DNA of 63,669 nucleotides from Candidatus Poribacteria bacterium (GTDB taxonomy: Bacteria > Poribacteria > WGA-4E > WGA-3G): the NCBI GenBank assembly GCA_022827885.1, contig JAJEIP010000065.1:1-63669 (forward strand), written 5' to 3'. The notes under the pieces were generated by a model, which was not told the DNA's origin, searched no databases, and worked only from the letters and a program-made list of their open reading frames with translations. Shown here in pieces: positions 24,738-32,369 of the stretch (its first letter is position 1; each line of letters opens with the position of its first letter). The position numbers and the translations under genes are program-made.

Positions 24738-25901
24738 TTAGAAGCGTAAGGTGAATGCGAATAGGTGCTTATATGATTCGTATGTGAAATTTTCGAGCAT
24801 CACGGTGTATTCCAAATACGTGGTTCCAAGTCTGAGCCCAACACCGAATGAGAAATGCAGCGTTGCATCTGTCCGTCCCGCCCCGAGTCGGAGTGCCACA
24901 GTTTTTGGGACCCTTCCAGTCCATGTTTTCTGAAATTCGCTGCCAACCGCGAAACTTATTCCTTTTTGCCCAGAATCCCGCCAAAGATCCGCTGCGACTG
25001 TAAGCCATGCCAGCGGCTCATAAGCCACACCGATACCGACTCGGAAAGGGTGAGGCACCACCAAGTCTGCACGCAGAAGATTTTCAAAAAGAACACCTAC
25101 CAACAACGGAGGGTTCGTCTGTTTTTGGGTAAACCATATTGGACGTTGAAACCCGATATCCAGTTCTAATCGGTTGACTGTTCTCTCAAGTGTCGATTGG
25201 TGATTATGGACGATGTCTCGGACTCTGTCCCCGAATTGCAGTTCTTCGACGATTGCCTCAATCAATTCTTCAGGCATATCTACGTCTACTTCAGGTCCGT
25301 GGCGTGCTTCCAAATTTAAAGTCGAGATCGTCGTTCCGCGGTTTACAACCTGCTTTAGCAGTCTAAGGCGCAGACCCATTGCTGATTTTCCGAGTTCACG
25401 ACTGATCCCTATTGTCCAACTTCTTTCTTGAAGCAGGTTGTAGCGTGTGAACAGATCCGTTGTAGCGGAAAATTGCCGTGCGTTTCGACGGTATTCGGCA
25501 TCGGTCCTTTCAAGTGTGAAGTCCACAAGATTTGTAAATCTTGCAGCATACCCAGCACTCGTTCCCCATTTACCAAATGCGTGTGAATAGTAGAACGCTG
25601 GCGAAATGTCAATATTGGCTTCAGCCGCAAATTGCACAGTTCCCTGTTTCGGGAGTTCTGCCCAGTGGATATTTTCAGCCGTAGCACCCAACGCGAGGTT
25701 ATGATGTTTTACACCCACGAGCGATGCTGGATTCCCAAATATGCCTGCGTCCTCCGCAGCCGTTGCGATACGGGTGCCTCCCATCCCAGCAATGCGAAGT
25801 ATTTCATTCGCTATGCTGAGAGAAGGTATAACGGCAGTTAAGATGCCAAGTGTTAGGATAGCCGTAAAATGTTGGACGTTAAAACACCTCAATAACACCA
25901 T
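24738..25901 (-). CDS. PorV/TraF-like outer-membrane beta-barrel protein
   Basis: The 387-residue protein has a signal peptide (cleavage near SIANEI, residue 32). It then continues GMGGTRIATAAEDAGIFGNPASLVGV, the opening of the PorV/PorQ and conjugal-TraF-like barrel superfamily. Alternating amphipathic strands follow, and the protein ends in Phe (FAFTLRF), as needed for BAM-dependent insertion. It probably sits in the outer membrane; whether it moves lipids, fatty acids or proteins cannot be told. The start may be at 25901 or a little inside. It is 54 bp downstream of the ABC ATPase and could share its transcript. Confidence 0.78.
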   Translation of the reverse strand: MVLLRCFNVQHFTAILTLGILTAVIPSLSIANEILRIAGMGGTRIATAAEDAGIFGNPASLVGVKHHNLALGATAENIHWAELPKQGTVQFAAEANIDISPAFYYSHAFGKWGTSAGYAARFTNLVDFTLERTDAEYRRNARQFSATTDLFTRYNLLQERSWTIGISRELGKSAMGLRLRLLKQVVNRGTTISTLNLEARHGPEVDVDMPEELIEAIVEELQFGDRVRDIVHNHQSTLERTVNRLELDIGFQRPIWFTQKQTNPPLLVGVLFENLLRADLVVPHPFRVGIGVAYEPLAWLTVAADLWRDSGQKGISFAVGSEFQKTWTGRVPKTVALRLGAGRTDATLHFSFGVGLRLGTTYLEYTVMLENFTYESYKHLFAFTLRF

Positions 25902-25954
25902 ATCGCTGTCCGCTAAAAAATGTCTGCAAGGACAGCGTCCGCAGCAGCTCAGAT

Positions 25955-26890
25955 TTAATCGTTAGAAAACTGTGAATCCACACTCATCACCTCGGCGAAA
26001 ATATCCTCTAACGTATGTTTCACCCCACGCAGCTGACGAAGCTGGACACCTGTATCGTAAGCGAGTTTAAAAAAGAAGGTCGTCTCCGTCTGTTCCTGAT
26101 GTGCGGACCTAACACGTAGGCGTTTATCGGGATGCAGTTCGACCTGAAAGTTATGACGTTCCAAAGCGGTGATGTAAGCCTCACTGTCCCCTACAATCTT
26201 CAGATCGAAAGATTGTCCTTTGTTCTCTTTGAGCGCTTCTATCTGTCCTTGGATGGCAACACTGCCGTGTGATAAGGCAATTATTTCTTCACATGCGAAC
26301 TCCACATCGGGGAGTAGATGTGAAGACAAGATAACATTGATGTTCTTGTCAGTTGCGATGTCTTTGACGAGTTCGAGCATCTCTTCTCTACCGCTGGTAT
26401 CCATCCCATTTGTGGGTTCATCAAGAAGCAAGAGTGTTGGATCATGGACGAGTGCTTGTGCTAACTTCACACGTTGTTTCATACCTGCGGAGTATCCGTC
26501 CACGGTGCGATACCGTTCTTCATCTAAACCCACGTAATAGAGCACCTCGTGTGCCCGTTGCAGCGCATCGCGTCTCGGCATTCCACAGAGTTCTCCCGCA
26601 TAAGAGACGAATTGAACAGCGGTCATACCCGGTATTAAACATTCATCTTCCGGCATGTACCCAACCTGTTTCCGAATTTCCAATGGATTCGTCTGCGCAT
26701 CCAATCCGAATACAGTCGCTGCACCTTCGTTCGGTTTGAGGAAGCCGAGGAGTGTCTTAATCAGTGTGCTTTTTCCCGCCCCATTCGGTCCGAGTAAACC
26801 GACAGCGCCGCCTTCTACCCGCAGTGAAAGGTTGTCTAATGCGGTTGTCGTGCCAAATAAAAGTGAGACATTCTTTACTTCAATCAACAT
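25955..26890 (-). CDS. ABC transporter ATP-binding protein (ABC-2 exporter type)
   Basis: The 311-residue ATPase shows Walker A GPNGAGKST at 34-42, Q-loop in VGYMPED, the signature YSAGMKQR at 133-140, Walker B LLLLDEPTNGMD at 153-164 and the switch His in LSSHLLPD. The C-terminal 90 residues resemble the regulatory extension of CcmA/NatA-like ATPases paired with ABC-2 permeases. No permease gene is adjacent on either side, which is unusual; it could be encoded elsewhere. The next gene downstream is the outer-membrane barrel. Confidence 0.92.
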   Translation of the reverse strand: MLIEVKNVSLLFGTTTALDNLSLRVEGGAVGLLGPNGAGKSTLIKTLLGFLKPNEGAATVFGLDAQTNPLEIRKQVGYMPEDECLIPGMTAVQFVSYAGELCGMPRRDALQRAHEVLYYVGLDEERYRTVDGYSAGMKQRVKLAQALVHDPTLLLLDEPTNGMDTSGREEMLELVKDIATDKNINVILSSHLLPDVEFACEEIIALSHGSVAIQGQIEALKENKGQSFDLKIVGDSEAYITALERHNFQVELHPDKRLRVRSAHQEQTETTFFFKLAYDTGVQLRQLRGVKHTLEDIFAEVMSVDSQFSND

Positions 26891-27007
26891 TCTTTAAATT
26901 ATTGTGCCTCCACCCAGCTTGACCTTGTCCCAGGCCCGGTAGGGTCTTTCACCTAACCGCACCGGATATGGTTAGAATTACGCAATATTTTATTTCTTCA
27001 TTGAGAT

Positions 27008-28114
27008 TTAAGATTCGTTGTTAGAAGCAACAGAACGAAAGGTCCGCATTACGCGAGGACCTATCTGCGTTAAGATTTCATAGGAGATTGTTCCAGCCTG
27101 CTGGGCAACTTCATCGACCGTAATTTCGGCGTTTCCCTGTTTCCCGATCAGCACGACTTCATCACCAATAGATACCGTGTCCGAAGACTCCAACCGCACC
27201 ACACTCACGTCCATGCAAACCCTCCCGATAATCGGGCGACGCATCCCACCAATTAACACCTCGCCGATACCAGACAGTGAGCGTGGATAGCCATCCCCGT
27301 AACCCATCTGCACCATCGCCACGCGAGTTGGATAAGGCGCTGTATACGTCAATCCGTAGCTGACACCCGTCCCCTCTGAAATAAAACCCGTCCAACCGAT
27401 ACGTGCCTTCCATGTAAGTGCCGGTTTTAATGGGATAGGTTTCTCAGGTGTCGGGTAGACCCCATATAGACTCAAACCGGGACGGACGGCATCGAAATGG
27501 GATTCAGGCACTGTCAGCGTTGCTGCGCTGTTTGCGACATGTACTATTTTCCTACTGTTGTCCGCAAGCAGAGGTGAAAACCGCTTTAACTGCACAGAAA
27601 CAAAACTTTTATCTGCTTCATCCGCGGTGGCAAGGTGTGTAAAAAGTCCTTCAACTTCAAGTCGCGGCAGCATCTGCAATCTACCCAGAAACTGCGATGC
27701 TTCCGTCCAACACACACCACTCCGATTCATTCCAGTGTTTACATTGACGTGAACCTTCGCAGGCGCGGTCTCTGAGGCATTTTCATTCAATGCTGTCGCG
27801 AATTCCCAATTCGCTATTGTAGGCGTCAGACTGAATTCAACGATGTGTTCAGCCTGTGCAGGTAAGCAACTAAAGAGGATAAGAATCGGTGTGCGTATAT
27901 CTGCTTGACGCAGTTCAATGCCTTCTTCGACCGTTGCGACCGCGAACATATCAGCGATGGGACGCAGTATTTCTGCTACACGCACGGCGCCATGACCGTA
28001 AGCATCTGCTTTCACAACCGCAATCAACTGTTTACCTGTGTGTCTCTTGATTGCTTCAGCGTTATGTTTGATTGCCAGTAGATCGATTTCTGTGTGTGTT
28101 CGGAAATACGGCAT
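27008..28114 (-). CDS. alr: Alanine racemase
   Basis: A 368-residue PLP enzyme. The cofactor Lys35 lies in VVKADAYGHG, the second catalytic base Tyr253 in GVSYGLTYTA, and IIGRVCMDVSVV is a standard C-terminal-domain element. It makes D-alanine for peptidoglycan. The length and motifs are canonical, so function is secure. It is transcribed in the same direction as potC-like, which ends 181 bp upstream. The gap to the ABC ATPase gene (26891-27007) contains a degenerate copy of the REP-like palindrome near 26935-26965. Confidence 0.96.
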   Translation of the reverse strand: MPYFRTHTEIDLLAIKHNAEAIKRHTGKQLIAVVKADAYGHGAVRVAEILRPIADMFAVATVEEGIELRQADIRTPILILFSCLPAQAEHIVEFSLTPTIANWEFATALNENASETAPAKVHVNVNTGMNRSGVCWTEASQFLGRLQMLPRLEVEGLFTHLATADEADKSFVSVQLKRFSPLLADNSRKIVHVANSAATLTVPESHFDAVRPGLSLYGVYPTPEKPIPLKPALTWKARIGWTGFISEGTGVSYGLTYTAPYPTRVAMVQMGYGDGYPRSLSGIGEVLIGGMRRPIIGRVCMDVSVVRLESSDTVSIGDEVVLIGKQGNAEITVDEVAQQAGTISYEILTQIGPRVMRTFRSVASNNES

Positions 28115-28295
28115 GTTGTTTTTTACCTTGCTGCGTCAGCAAAAGAATTATACCGCAACTTATACAAATTTGCGAGGAATTTCAAATTTTTGTCAAAATT
28201 ATTCAACTGAAAACCGAGCCTGAAACGAAGTGGAAGGCGACTCGGTATCAACACTTTCAAGGCTCAAATCTATGCCACTTACCCGCAAGGAATAA

Positions 28296-29081
28296 TTAAA
28301 AATTTTGCTTTTGGGAAGTGGTAGCACCGTTTTGGAACCACAGGAATAATAGGATAAATACAATGGAGTTCGCCAACAACATCGTTGAGATGGCATTAAT
28401 CTTCGGTGTAATCCCGAATTTCAGCAGCGAATAGATATGCACAGAGAGCGTCGTATAACCCACGCCAGCCGTAAAGAACGTGATAACGAAGTCATCAATA
28501 GAGAGCGTAAAGGCGAGCAGCGCACCACCGATAATCCCGGGTGCAATCAGCGGAAGTGTTATCCGCCAAAAGGTCTGCCATTCGTTTGCCCCGAGGTCGC
28601 GGGCCGCTTCTTCTAAGGTGTTATCGTAACCTTGCAAGCGCGCCTGCACGACAATCGTAACGTATGCGATGTTGAAAACACCGTGCGCGATGATGACAGT
28701 GATTAAGCCGAGTGGAACCCTAACTTGCACGTAAAAGGTCAACAACGCAATCGCCAACACGATGTCAGGGATAATAATCGGGAGATAGAGCACTCGGACA
28801 AGAGTAGTTCGGAAACGGAAGCGGTGCCGTTCTATAGCGAGTGCCCCCGCTGTCCCGATAAGGGTAGCGATCACAGTCGCAACACCTGCCACCATCAAAC
28901 TATTACGACACGCACGCCACAACGCGGCATCCTCAAACAACCTCGCATACCAGCCGAGCGTAAAGCCTTCCCAAACGGAGATCTGTTCGCCACTGTTGAA
29001 TGAGAACACCACAACCGCTAAAATCGGCATATATAAAAAGAGGTAAACCACCCCTATATTGGCTTCCAGAACACGTTTCAT
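28296..29081 (-). CDS. PotC-like polyamine ABC transporter permease
   Basis: The 261-residue integral membrane protein has six predicted membrane segments. The EAA loop EEAARDLGANEWQTFWRITLPLIAPGI touches the ATPase. The overall pattern (PILAVVVFSFNSG, FTLGWYARLFED, YLPIIIPDIVLAI) is that of PotC, the second permease of spermidine/putrescine importers. It follows the PotB-like gene by 103 bp, a gap that holds a REP-like palindrome. No ATPase (PotA) or binding protein (PotD) gene is adjacent on this side; alr follows. Confidence 0.87.
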   Translation of the reverse strand: MKRVLEANIGVVYLFLYMPILAVVVFSFNSGEQISVWEGFTLGWYARLFEDAALWRACRNSLMVAGVATVIATLIGTAGALAIERHRFRFRTTLVRVLYLPIIIPDIVLAIALLTFYVQVRVPLGLITVIIAHGVFNIAYVTIVVQARLQGYDNTLEEAARDLGANEWQTFWRITLPLIAPGIIGGALLAFTLSIDDFVITFFTAGVGYTTLSVHIYSLLKFGITPKINAISTMLLANSIVFILLFLWFQNGATTSQKQNF

Positions 29082-29110
29082 TTTTTAATTCTGCCCTAAA
29101 CCGCTCAACC

Positions 29111-29140
29111 CGGTAGGTGCGGTTTCTAACCGCACCGGGA
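29111..29140. repeat. Single REP-like palindrome between the permease genes
   Basis: One copy of the palindrome found at 11059-11260 with full 9-bp arms and extra CCGG ends, so the whole stem is longer here. It lies in the 103-bp gap between the PotB-like stop (29185) and the PotC-like start (29081). Confidence 0.85.
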
Positions 29141-29184
29141 CCTCCAAAAAGGCGTGAAATCCGATAATTTCAAACCGAATGACC

Positions 29185-30030
29185 CTAAGGTTGTCCTTCA
29201 TTCTCTTGTAAAGCGCGGAAATATAACACAGTCCCAACCAAAACAATGCCCATCAGCATGAATGAGAGTGCCGATCCGAAGGGCCAATCCCGTGCCGTTT
29301 TGAATTGCCGCTCAATGACGTTCCCGATATAACTCACTTTTCCGCCACCGAGAAGATCAGGCGTTAGAAACGCACCCACCGTCGGAATGAAAACCAGCAT
29401 CGAACCCGCAAGGATACCCGGCAAACTCAGCGGCACAGTTATGTGCCAGAACGCCCGGCGTGGCGATGCGCCTAAGTCTTGCGCGGCTTCTAACAGCGAC
29501 ACATCCAATTGTTCCAAAGCAGCATAGAGTGGGAGTATCATGAAGGGCAGGTATCCATAAACGAGTCCTATTTGGACGGCAAGTGGCGTGTTCAGAAGTT
29601 CTAACGGACCCCAATTCGGAAGGACGGCTCCCAAGAGACTGTTCAGGAGTCCTTCCGTCCGCAATATCAGGATCCACGCGTAGGTCCGAATAAGGAAGTT
29701 CGTCCAGAATGGGACAACGACAAGGAGCAATAAGACGTTTCGATGTTTCGGTTTATAGCGTGCCAGATAGTAAGCGAATGGATAACCGAGGAGTAGACAG
29801 ACCGCAGTGCAGACCAACGCCGTCGATACCGAACGCCAGAGGATACCGAGATAGAGACCATCGAACAGACGTTGGTAGTTTTCCCATGTGAAGTGCCACC
29901 GCACCCCGCCGTATGTCCCGCGCTCTATGAAACTATAAATGAATACCGATACGAGTGGAAGCAGAAAGAAACAGACAAGCCAGAATACAACGGGAAAAAG
30001 AAGAATAAGGAGGTGATAATTACGTCGCAT
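29185..30030 (-). CDS. PotB-like polyamine ABC transporter permease
   Basis: The 281-residue protein has six predicted membrane helices and the EAA loop LEAAQDLGASPRRAFWHITVPLSLPGI. The opening FWLVCFFLLPLVSVFIYSFIERG and the centre RTYAWILILR are characteristic of PotB permeases. It would pair with the PotC-like protein downstream. The start lies only 15 bp after the stop of the PIN-domain gene, so it is joined to the ATPase/PIN module rather than to a potA gene, the usual upstream partner. No strong ribosome-binding site is seen; GAAAAGAAA precedes the ATG. Confidence 0.87.
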   Translation of the reverse strand: MRRNYHLLILLFPVVFWLVCFFLLPLVSVFIYSFIERGTYGGVRWHFTWENYQRLFDGLYLGILWRSVSTALVCTAVCLLLGYPFAYYLARYKPKHRNVLLLLVVVPFWTNFLIRTYAWILILRTEGLLNSLLGAVLPNWGPLELLNTPLAVQIGLVYGYLPFMILPLYAALEQLDVSLLEAAQDLGASPRRAFWHITVPLSLPGILAGSMLVFIPTVGAFLTPDLLGGGKVSYIGNVIERQFKTARDWPFGSALSFMLMGIVLVGTVLYFRALQENEGQP

Positions 30031-30045
30031 TTTCTTTTCGGAATA

Positions 30046-30564
30046 CTAATTGTTGTCATCACAGATAGAATCGACGTGAACACCATGTGCCGCAAGTGCT
30101 GTCTTAAATTCTTCCCAGCCACTATCCTCTGCTTTTAGAATAGGCACTTCTTGTCCACTATCGTGCTGATAGGCAAGGACAACAGCAACAAATTTTCGAT
30201 CTTTTTTATGGAAGTTTCTTAGTGATGTATCATCATTGGGAAACTCTTCAAAATCGGTTCCGTTTCCTGCCAATGACGTGATAGGGACGATGATAACTTT
30301 TTCTTGATTTCCCCCGTACCTATACATCCTTCTCACCAATTCTTGCCAGAACCGATTACCGTGTCCACGTCCCTTTTCGTTCAAATTATTCTTGTACTCT
30401 TGAATCATTCGTTTCTTGTCATCGAGGAGAATCTTTTCAGAACCTCGAAGAATCTCAGCAAGCCGTGCTTGACAACGGAGAACGCATTCTTGAGTTGCCT
30501 GTGGTGCCGCAGTTCTACCGTTTGCGACGACCATCACGTTCGTGTCAATTACAACCGCGCTCAT
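30046..30564 (-). CDS. PIN-domain-like nuclease partnered with an AAA ATPase
   Basis: The 172-residue protein starts VVIDTNVMVVAN (Asp7), the first acidic residue of PIN-like RNases. It has further acids in PNDDTSLRNFHKKDRKFVAVVLAY, where the DxDRKFVA-like stretch is typical, and ends with DSGWEEFKTALAAHGV. The start codon overlaps the ATPase stop (TAATG), so the two proteins are translated together. PIN domains act as RNases in toxin-antitoxin and defence systems. Here the fixed ATPase partner suggests the nuclease is held or triggered by it. The target is unknown. The DNA is AT-richer than the surrounding transporter genes. Confidence 0.75.
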   Translation of the reverse strand: MSAVVIDTNVMVVANGRTAAPQATQECVLRCQARLAEILRGSEKILLDDKKRMIQEYKNNLNEKGRGHGNRFWQELVRRMYRYGGNQEKVIIVPITSLAGNGTDFEEFPNDDTSLRNFHKKDRKFVAVVLAYQHDSGQEVPILKAEDSGWEEFKTALAAHGVHVDSICDDNN

Positions 30565-31862
30565 TAATCCTCCATATTCTGCGCTGTCATCCGTTCCCTC
30601 TGGGCATCAGTCATGGCAAACATATCGCTCATCACTTCACCAAAGAAATCTTCTGGCCAATTCTGGATATTGCCGAAATCATCTATTTCTAACCTGTCAA
30701 TTTTAGAGATGCCTTCCTTGTTCTGACAAAAATAGAGGGCAGTCTGATCCGTGGAGATCTTTTCCTCCGCGATACGCCGCTGCAACCTTGTCAAAAAATG
30801 CTCACTGTGACTTTCTATCAGAATTTGGAGATTGCGTTCCGTGATAACTTCTATCAACAAGTCAGCCAGATCGGCTTGTGCTTTCGGATGCAAATGGATG
30901 CCCGGTTGTTCTAAAATCAGGGTTGATCCTTCTGGGACGTAGCAGCAATGAACCAGCAGGGGAAATAAATCGGCGACTCCATGCCCCATGTCGGCCAGTG
31001 TGACTGCTGCACTGTTTGGAGTCTTTTGGATACGCACTTCGTAATTTTTATCGTCCAGAGAGCCGGTCGGAATAAGTTGGAAGGAGTGGGCAAGTTCCGT
31101 CTTTTGAAGCCATTCAGAAATCCGTTCTTCGATTAACACCCCATATTCCTTAGTAGAACTTTTCATTTTCCGCACGCCTGCCGAGAGGAGAGCGTCAATT
31201 GCCTTATCTCCCCACAGATCGACCTCTTTAGGATGTGTCCCTTCCCAATGGTAGAGACGTTGCGGATGGACGCGAGTCGGACCAAAGTAGTAAACATGAG
31301 CGAACAGTTCTTCAAACACAGACGAAAATTGGGGTAGAATGTCTGTAGGACCAGTAAAATTTATAGATGATTGTGGAGGTAAACCGTAACAGTTTTGGAT
31401 ATCAATCGTGCCTAAATCCTGGTTGTCCCTATAAAGTCGACCATTTTTCCAAAGAGTTGTTGCCCCATCAGACAAACTAATATATCGGATGTGTTTGACT
31501 ATTGGTGTTGATTTCTCCTCTCGGATGATGGTGTCAAAAGCAAAGCGGAGTAACTGGATGGGAATTTTAAAAAGATCAGGCGTGGAATGTGTAAGTTCGC
31601 AACTGATTCCTAAATACAATTCATTAATTGATTGGTGTCTATAAATCACTTCGCGGAAATCACCAAGGTTGACCAAGGAATTTTCATCACCGAAAAAGAG
31701 AATTTTATCTGTCCCAATAGTCTGTTTGAGCAGTAGCAGCATCTGCAATAGACTACTTTTCCCAGAACTATTTGTCCCGAAAAACCCTGTTAACGGGGCA
31801 AGTTTCACCTGACCGCTGTCCTGCCATGATTTAAAGTTTTTCATCTGTATGTGTGTAATCAT
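30564..31862 (-). CDS. AAA15/OLD-like ATPase with DUF3696-type C-terminus
   Basis: The 432-residue ATPase begins MITHIQMKNFKSWQDSG and has Walker A GTNSSGKS at 29-36. It has a signature-like LADMGHGVADLFPLLV and a Walker B region in LILEQPGIHLHPKAQADL followed by the switch His in ILIESHSEHF. The end, NIQNWPEDFFGEVMSDMF, matches the DUF3696 tail of AAA15-family proteins. Related ATPases act in OLD, Gabija-like and PARIS-like defence. Here the partner is a PIN protein. A consensus-like promoter and a GGAGG site 7 bp upstream are present. Substrate or trigger is unknown. Confidence 0.85.
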   Translation of the reverse strand: MITHIQMKNFKSWQDSGQVKLAPLTGFFGTNSSGKSSLLQMLLLLKQTIGTDKILFFGDENSLVNLGDFREVIYRHQSINELYLGISCELTHSTPDLFKIPIQLLRFAFDTIIREEKSTPIVKHIRYISLSDGATTLWKNGRLYRDNQDLGTIDIQNCYGLPPQSSINFTGPTDILPQFSSVFEELFAHVYYFGPTRVHPQRLYHWEGTHPKEVDLWGDKAIDALLSAGVRKMKSSTKEYGVLIEERISEWLQKTELAHSFQLIPTGSLDDKNYEVRIQKTPNSAAVTLADMGHGVADLFPLLVHCCYVPEGSTLILEQPGIHLHPKAQADLADLLIEVITERNLQILIESHSEHFLTRLQRRIAEEKISTDQTALYFCQNKEGISKIDRLEIDDFGNIQNWPEDFFGEVMSDMFAMTDAQRERMTAQNMED

Positions 31863-31885
31863 TTTCCTGCCTCCGTGTTAATCCT

Positions 31886-31914
31886 ATTATACGCAGTTTC
31901 CTAGGGAAATTCAA
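31886..31914 (-). promoter_or_regulatory. Sigma-70-like promoter of the ATPase/PIN module
   Basis: On the minus strand, TTGAAT (31914-31909) and TATAAT (31891-31886) are 17 bp apart, 24 bp before the ATPase start codon at 31862. The downstream potB-like gene could also be read from here. Confidence 0.75.
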
Positions 31915-31960
31915 GGTAAATATAACGGCATGAAGACACGGATTTGGGGAAACGCTCTTT

Positions 31961-32006
31961 AAAATCCGCGTAATCCGTATAATCCGTGAAAATCAGCGAT
32001 TCAGAT
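31961..32006. repeat. Degenerate 9-bp tandem of the AATCCG family
   Basis: AATCCGCGT, AATCCGTAT and AATCCGTGA occur in series, followed by AGCGATTCAGA. The arrangement matches the repeat at 2834-2915, which shows a dispersed family. It lies between the divergent ATPase gene and the small coiled-coil gene. Confidence 0.65.
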
Positions 32007-32105
32007 TTTTATTTGATTGCAAACCCAAAATAAGATAAACTACTTCTTATATCTTGCCCCGATGGACGATATTACCAAAAAACACAATTTAAAAGGAGAC
32101 GGGCA

Positions 32106-32369
32106 TTGGAAAAGATTCGTGAACTGATCTCCCTGTTAGAATCCGGGATCGAAGACTACGACGCGCAAATGAAAGTCCTACAGACAGAACGCTTAAAATA
32201 TATTCGACTTTCCATTACAGATGGATTTGGCACAGAAGAAGGTGATTCTAAGGAGTCGTGGCTGCTGCACCTCAAGCAGCTCGAAGATTCCCTCAGACTC
32301 CGCCGGAACAGTATACGACAGGCAATTCAAGATGCCGCAGAAGATATTCAGAAAGAGGAAAATGCATGA
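32106..32369 (+). CDS. Small coiled-coil protein upstream of the giant FG-GAP lipoprotein
   Basis: The 87-residue protein is almost entirely helical and charged (MEKIRELISLLESGIEDYD, LKQLEDSLRLRRNSIRQAIQDA). It has heptad-like leucine spacing and no cysteine, signal peptide or known family. The start is TTG, supported by AAGGAG 9 bp upstream. The stop overlaps the ATG of the next gene (ATGA), so it is probably coupled to that protein. It might be a chaperone-like partner, but nothing in the sequence proves it. Confidence 0.6.
   Translation: MEKIRELISLLESGIEDYDAQMKVLQTERLKYIRLSITDGFGTEEGDSKESWLLHLKQLEDSLRLRRNSIRQAIQDAAEDIQKEENA

Noticed and set aside
28296-30030. A complete potABCD operon
   Set aside because: Only the two permeases are present; the upstream neighbours are a PIN protein and an OLD-like ATPase that is not a transporter ATPase (no ABC-transporter signature typical of PotA).
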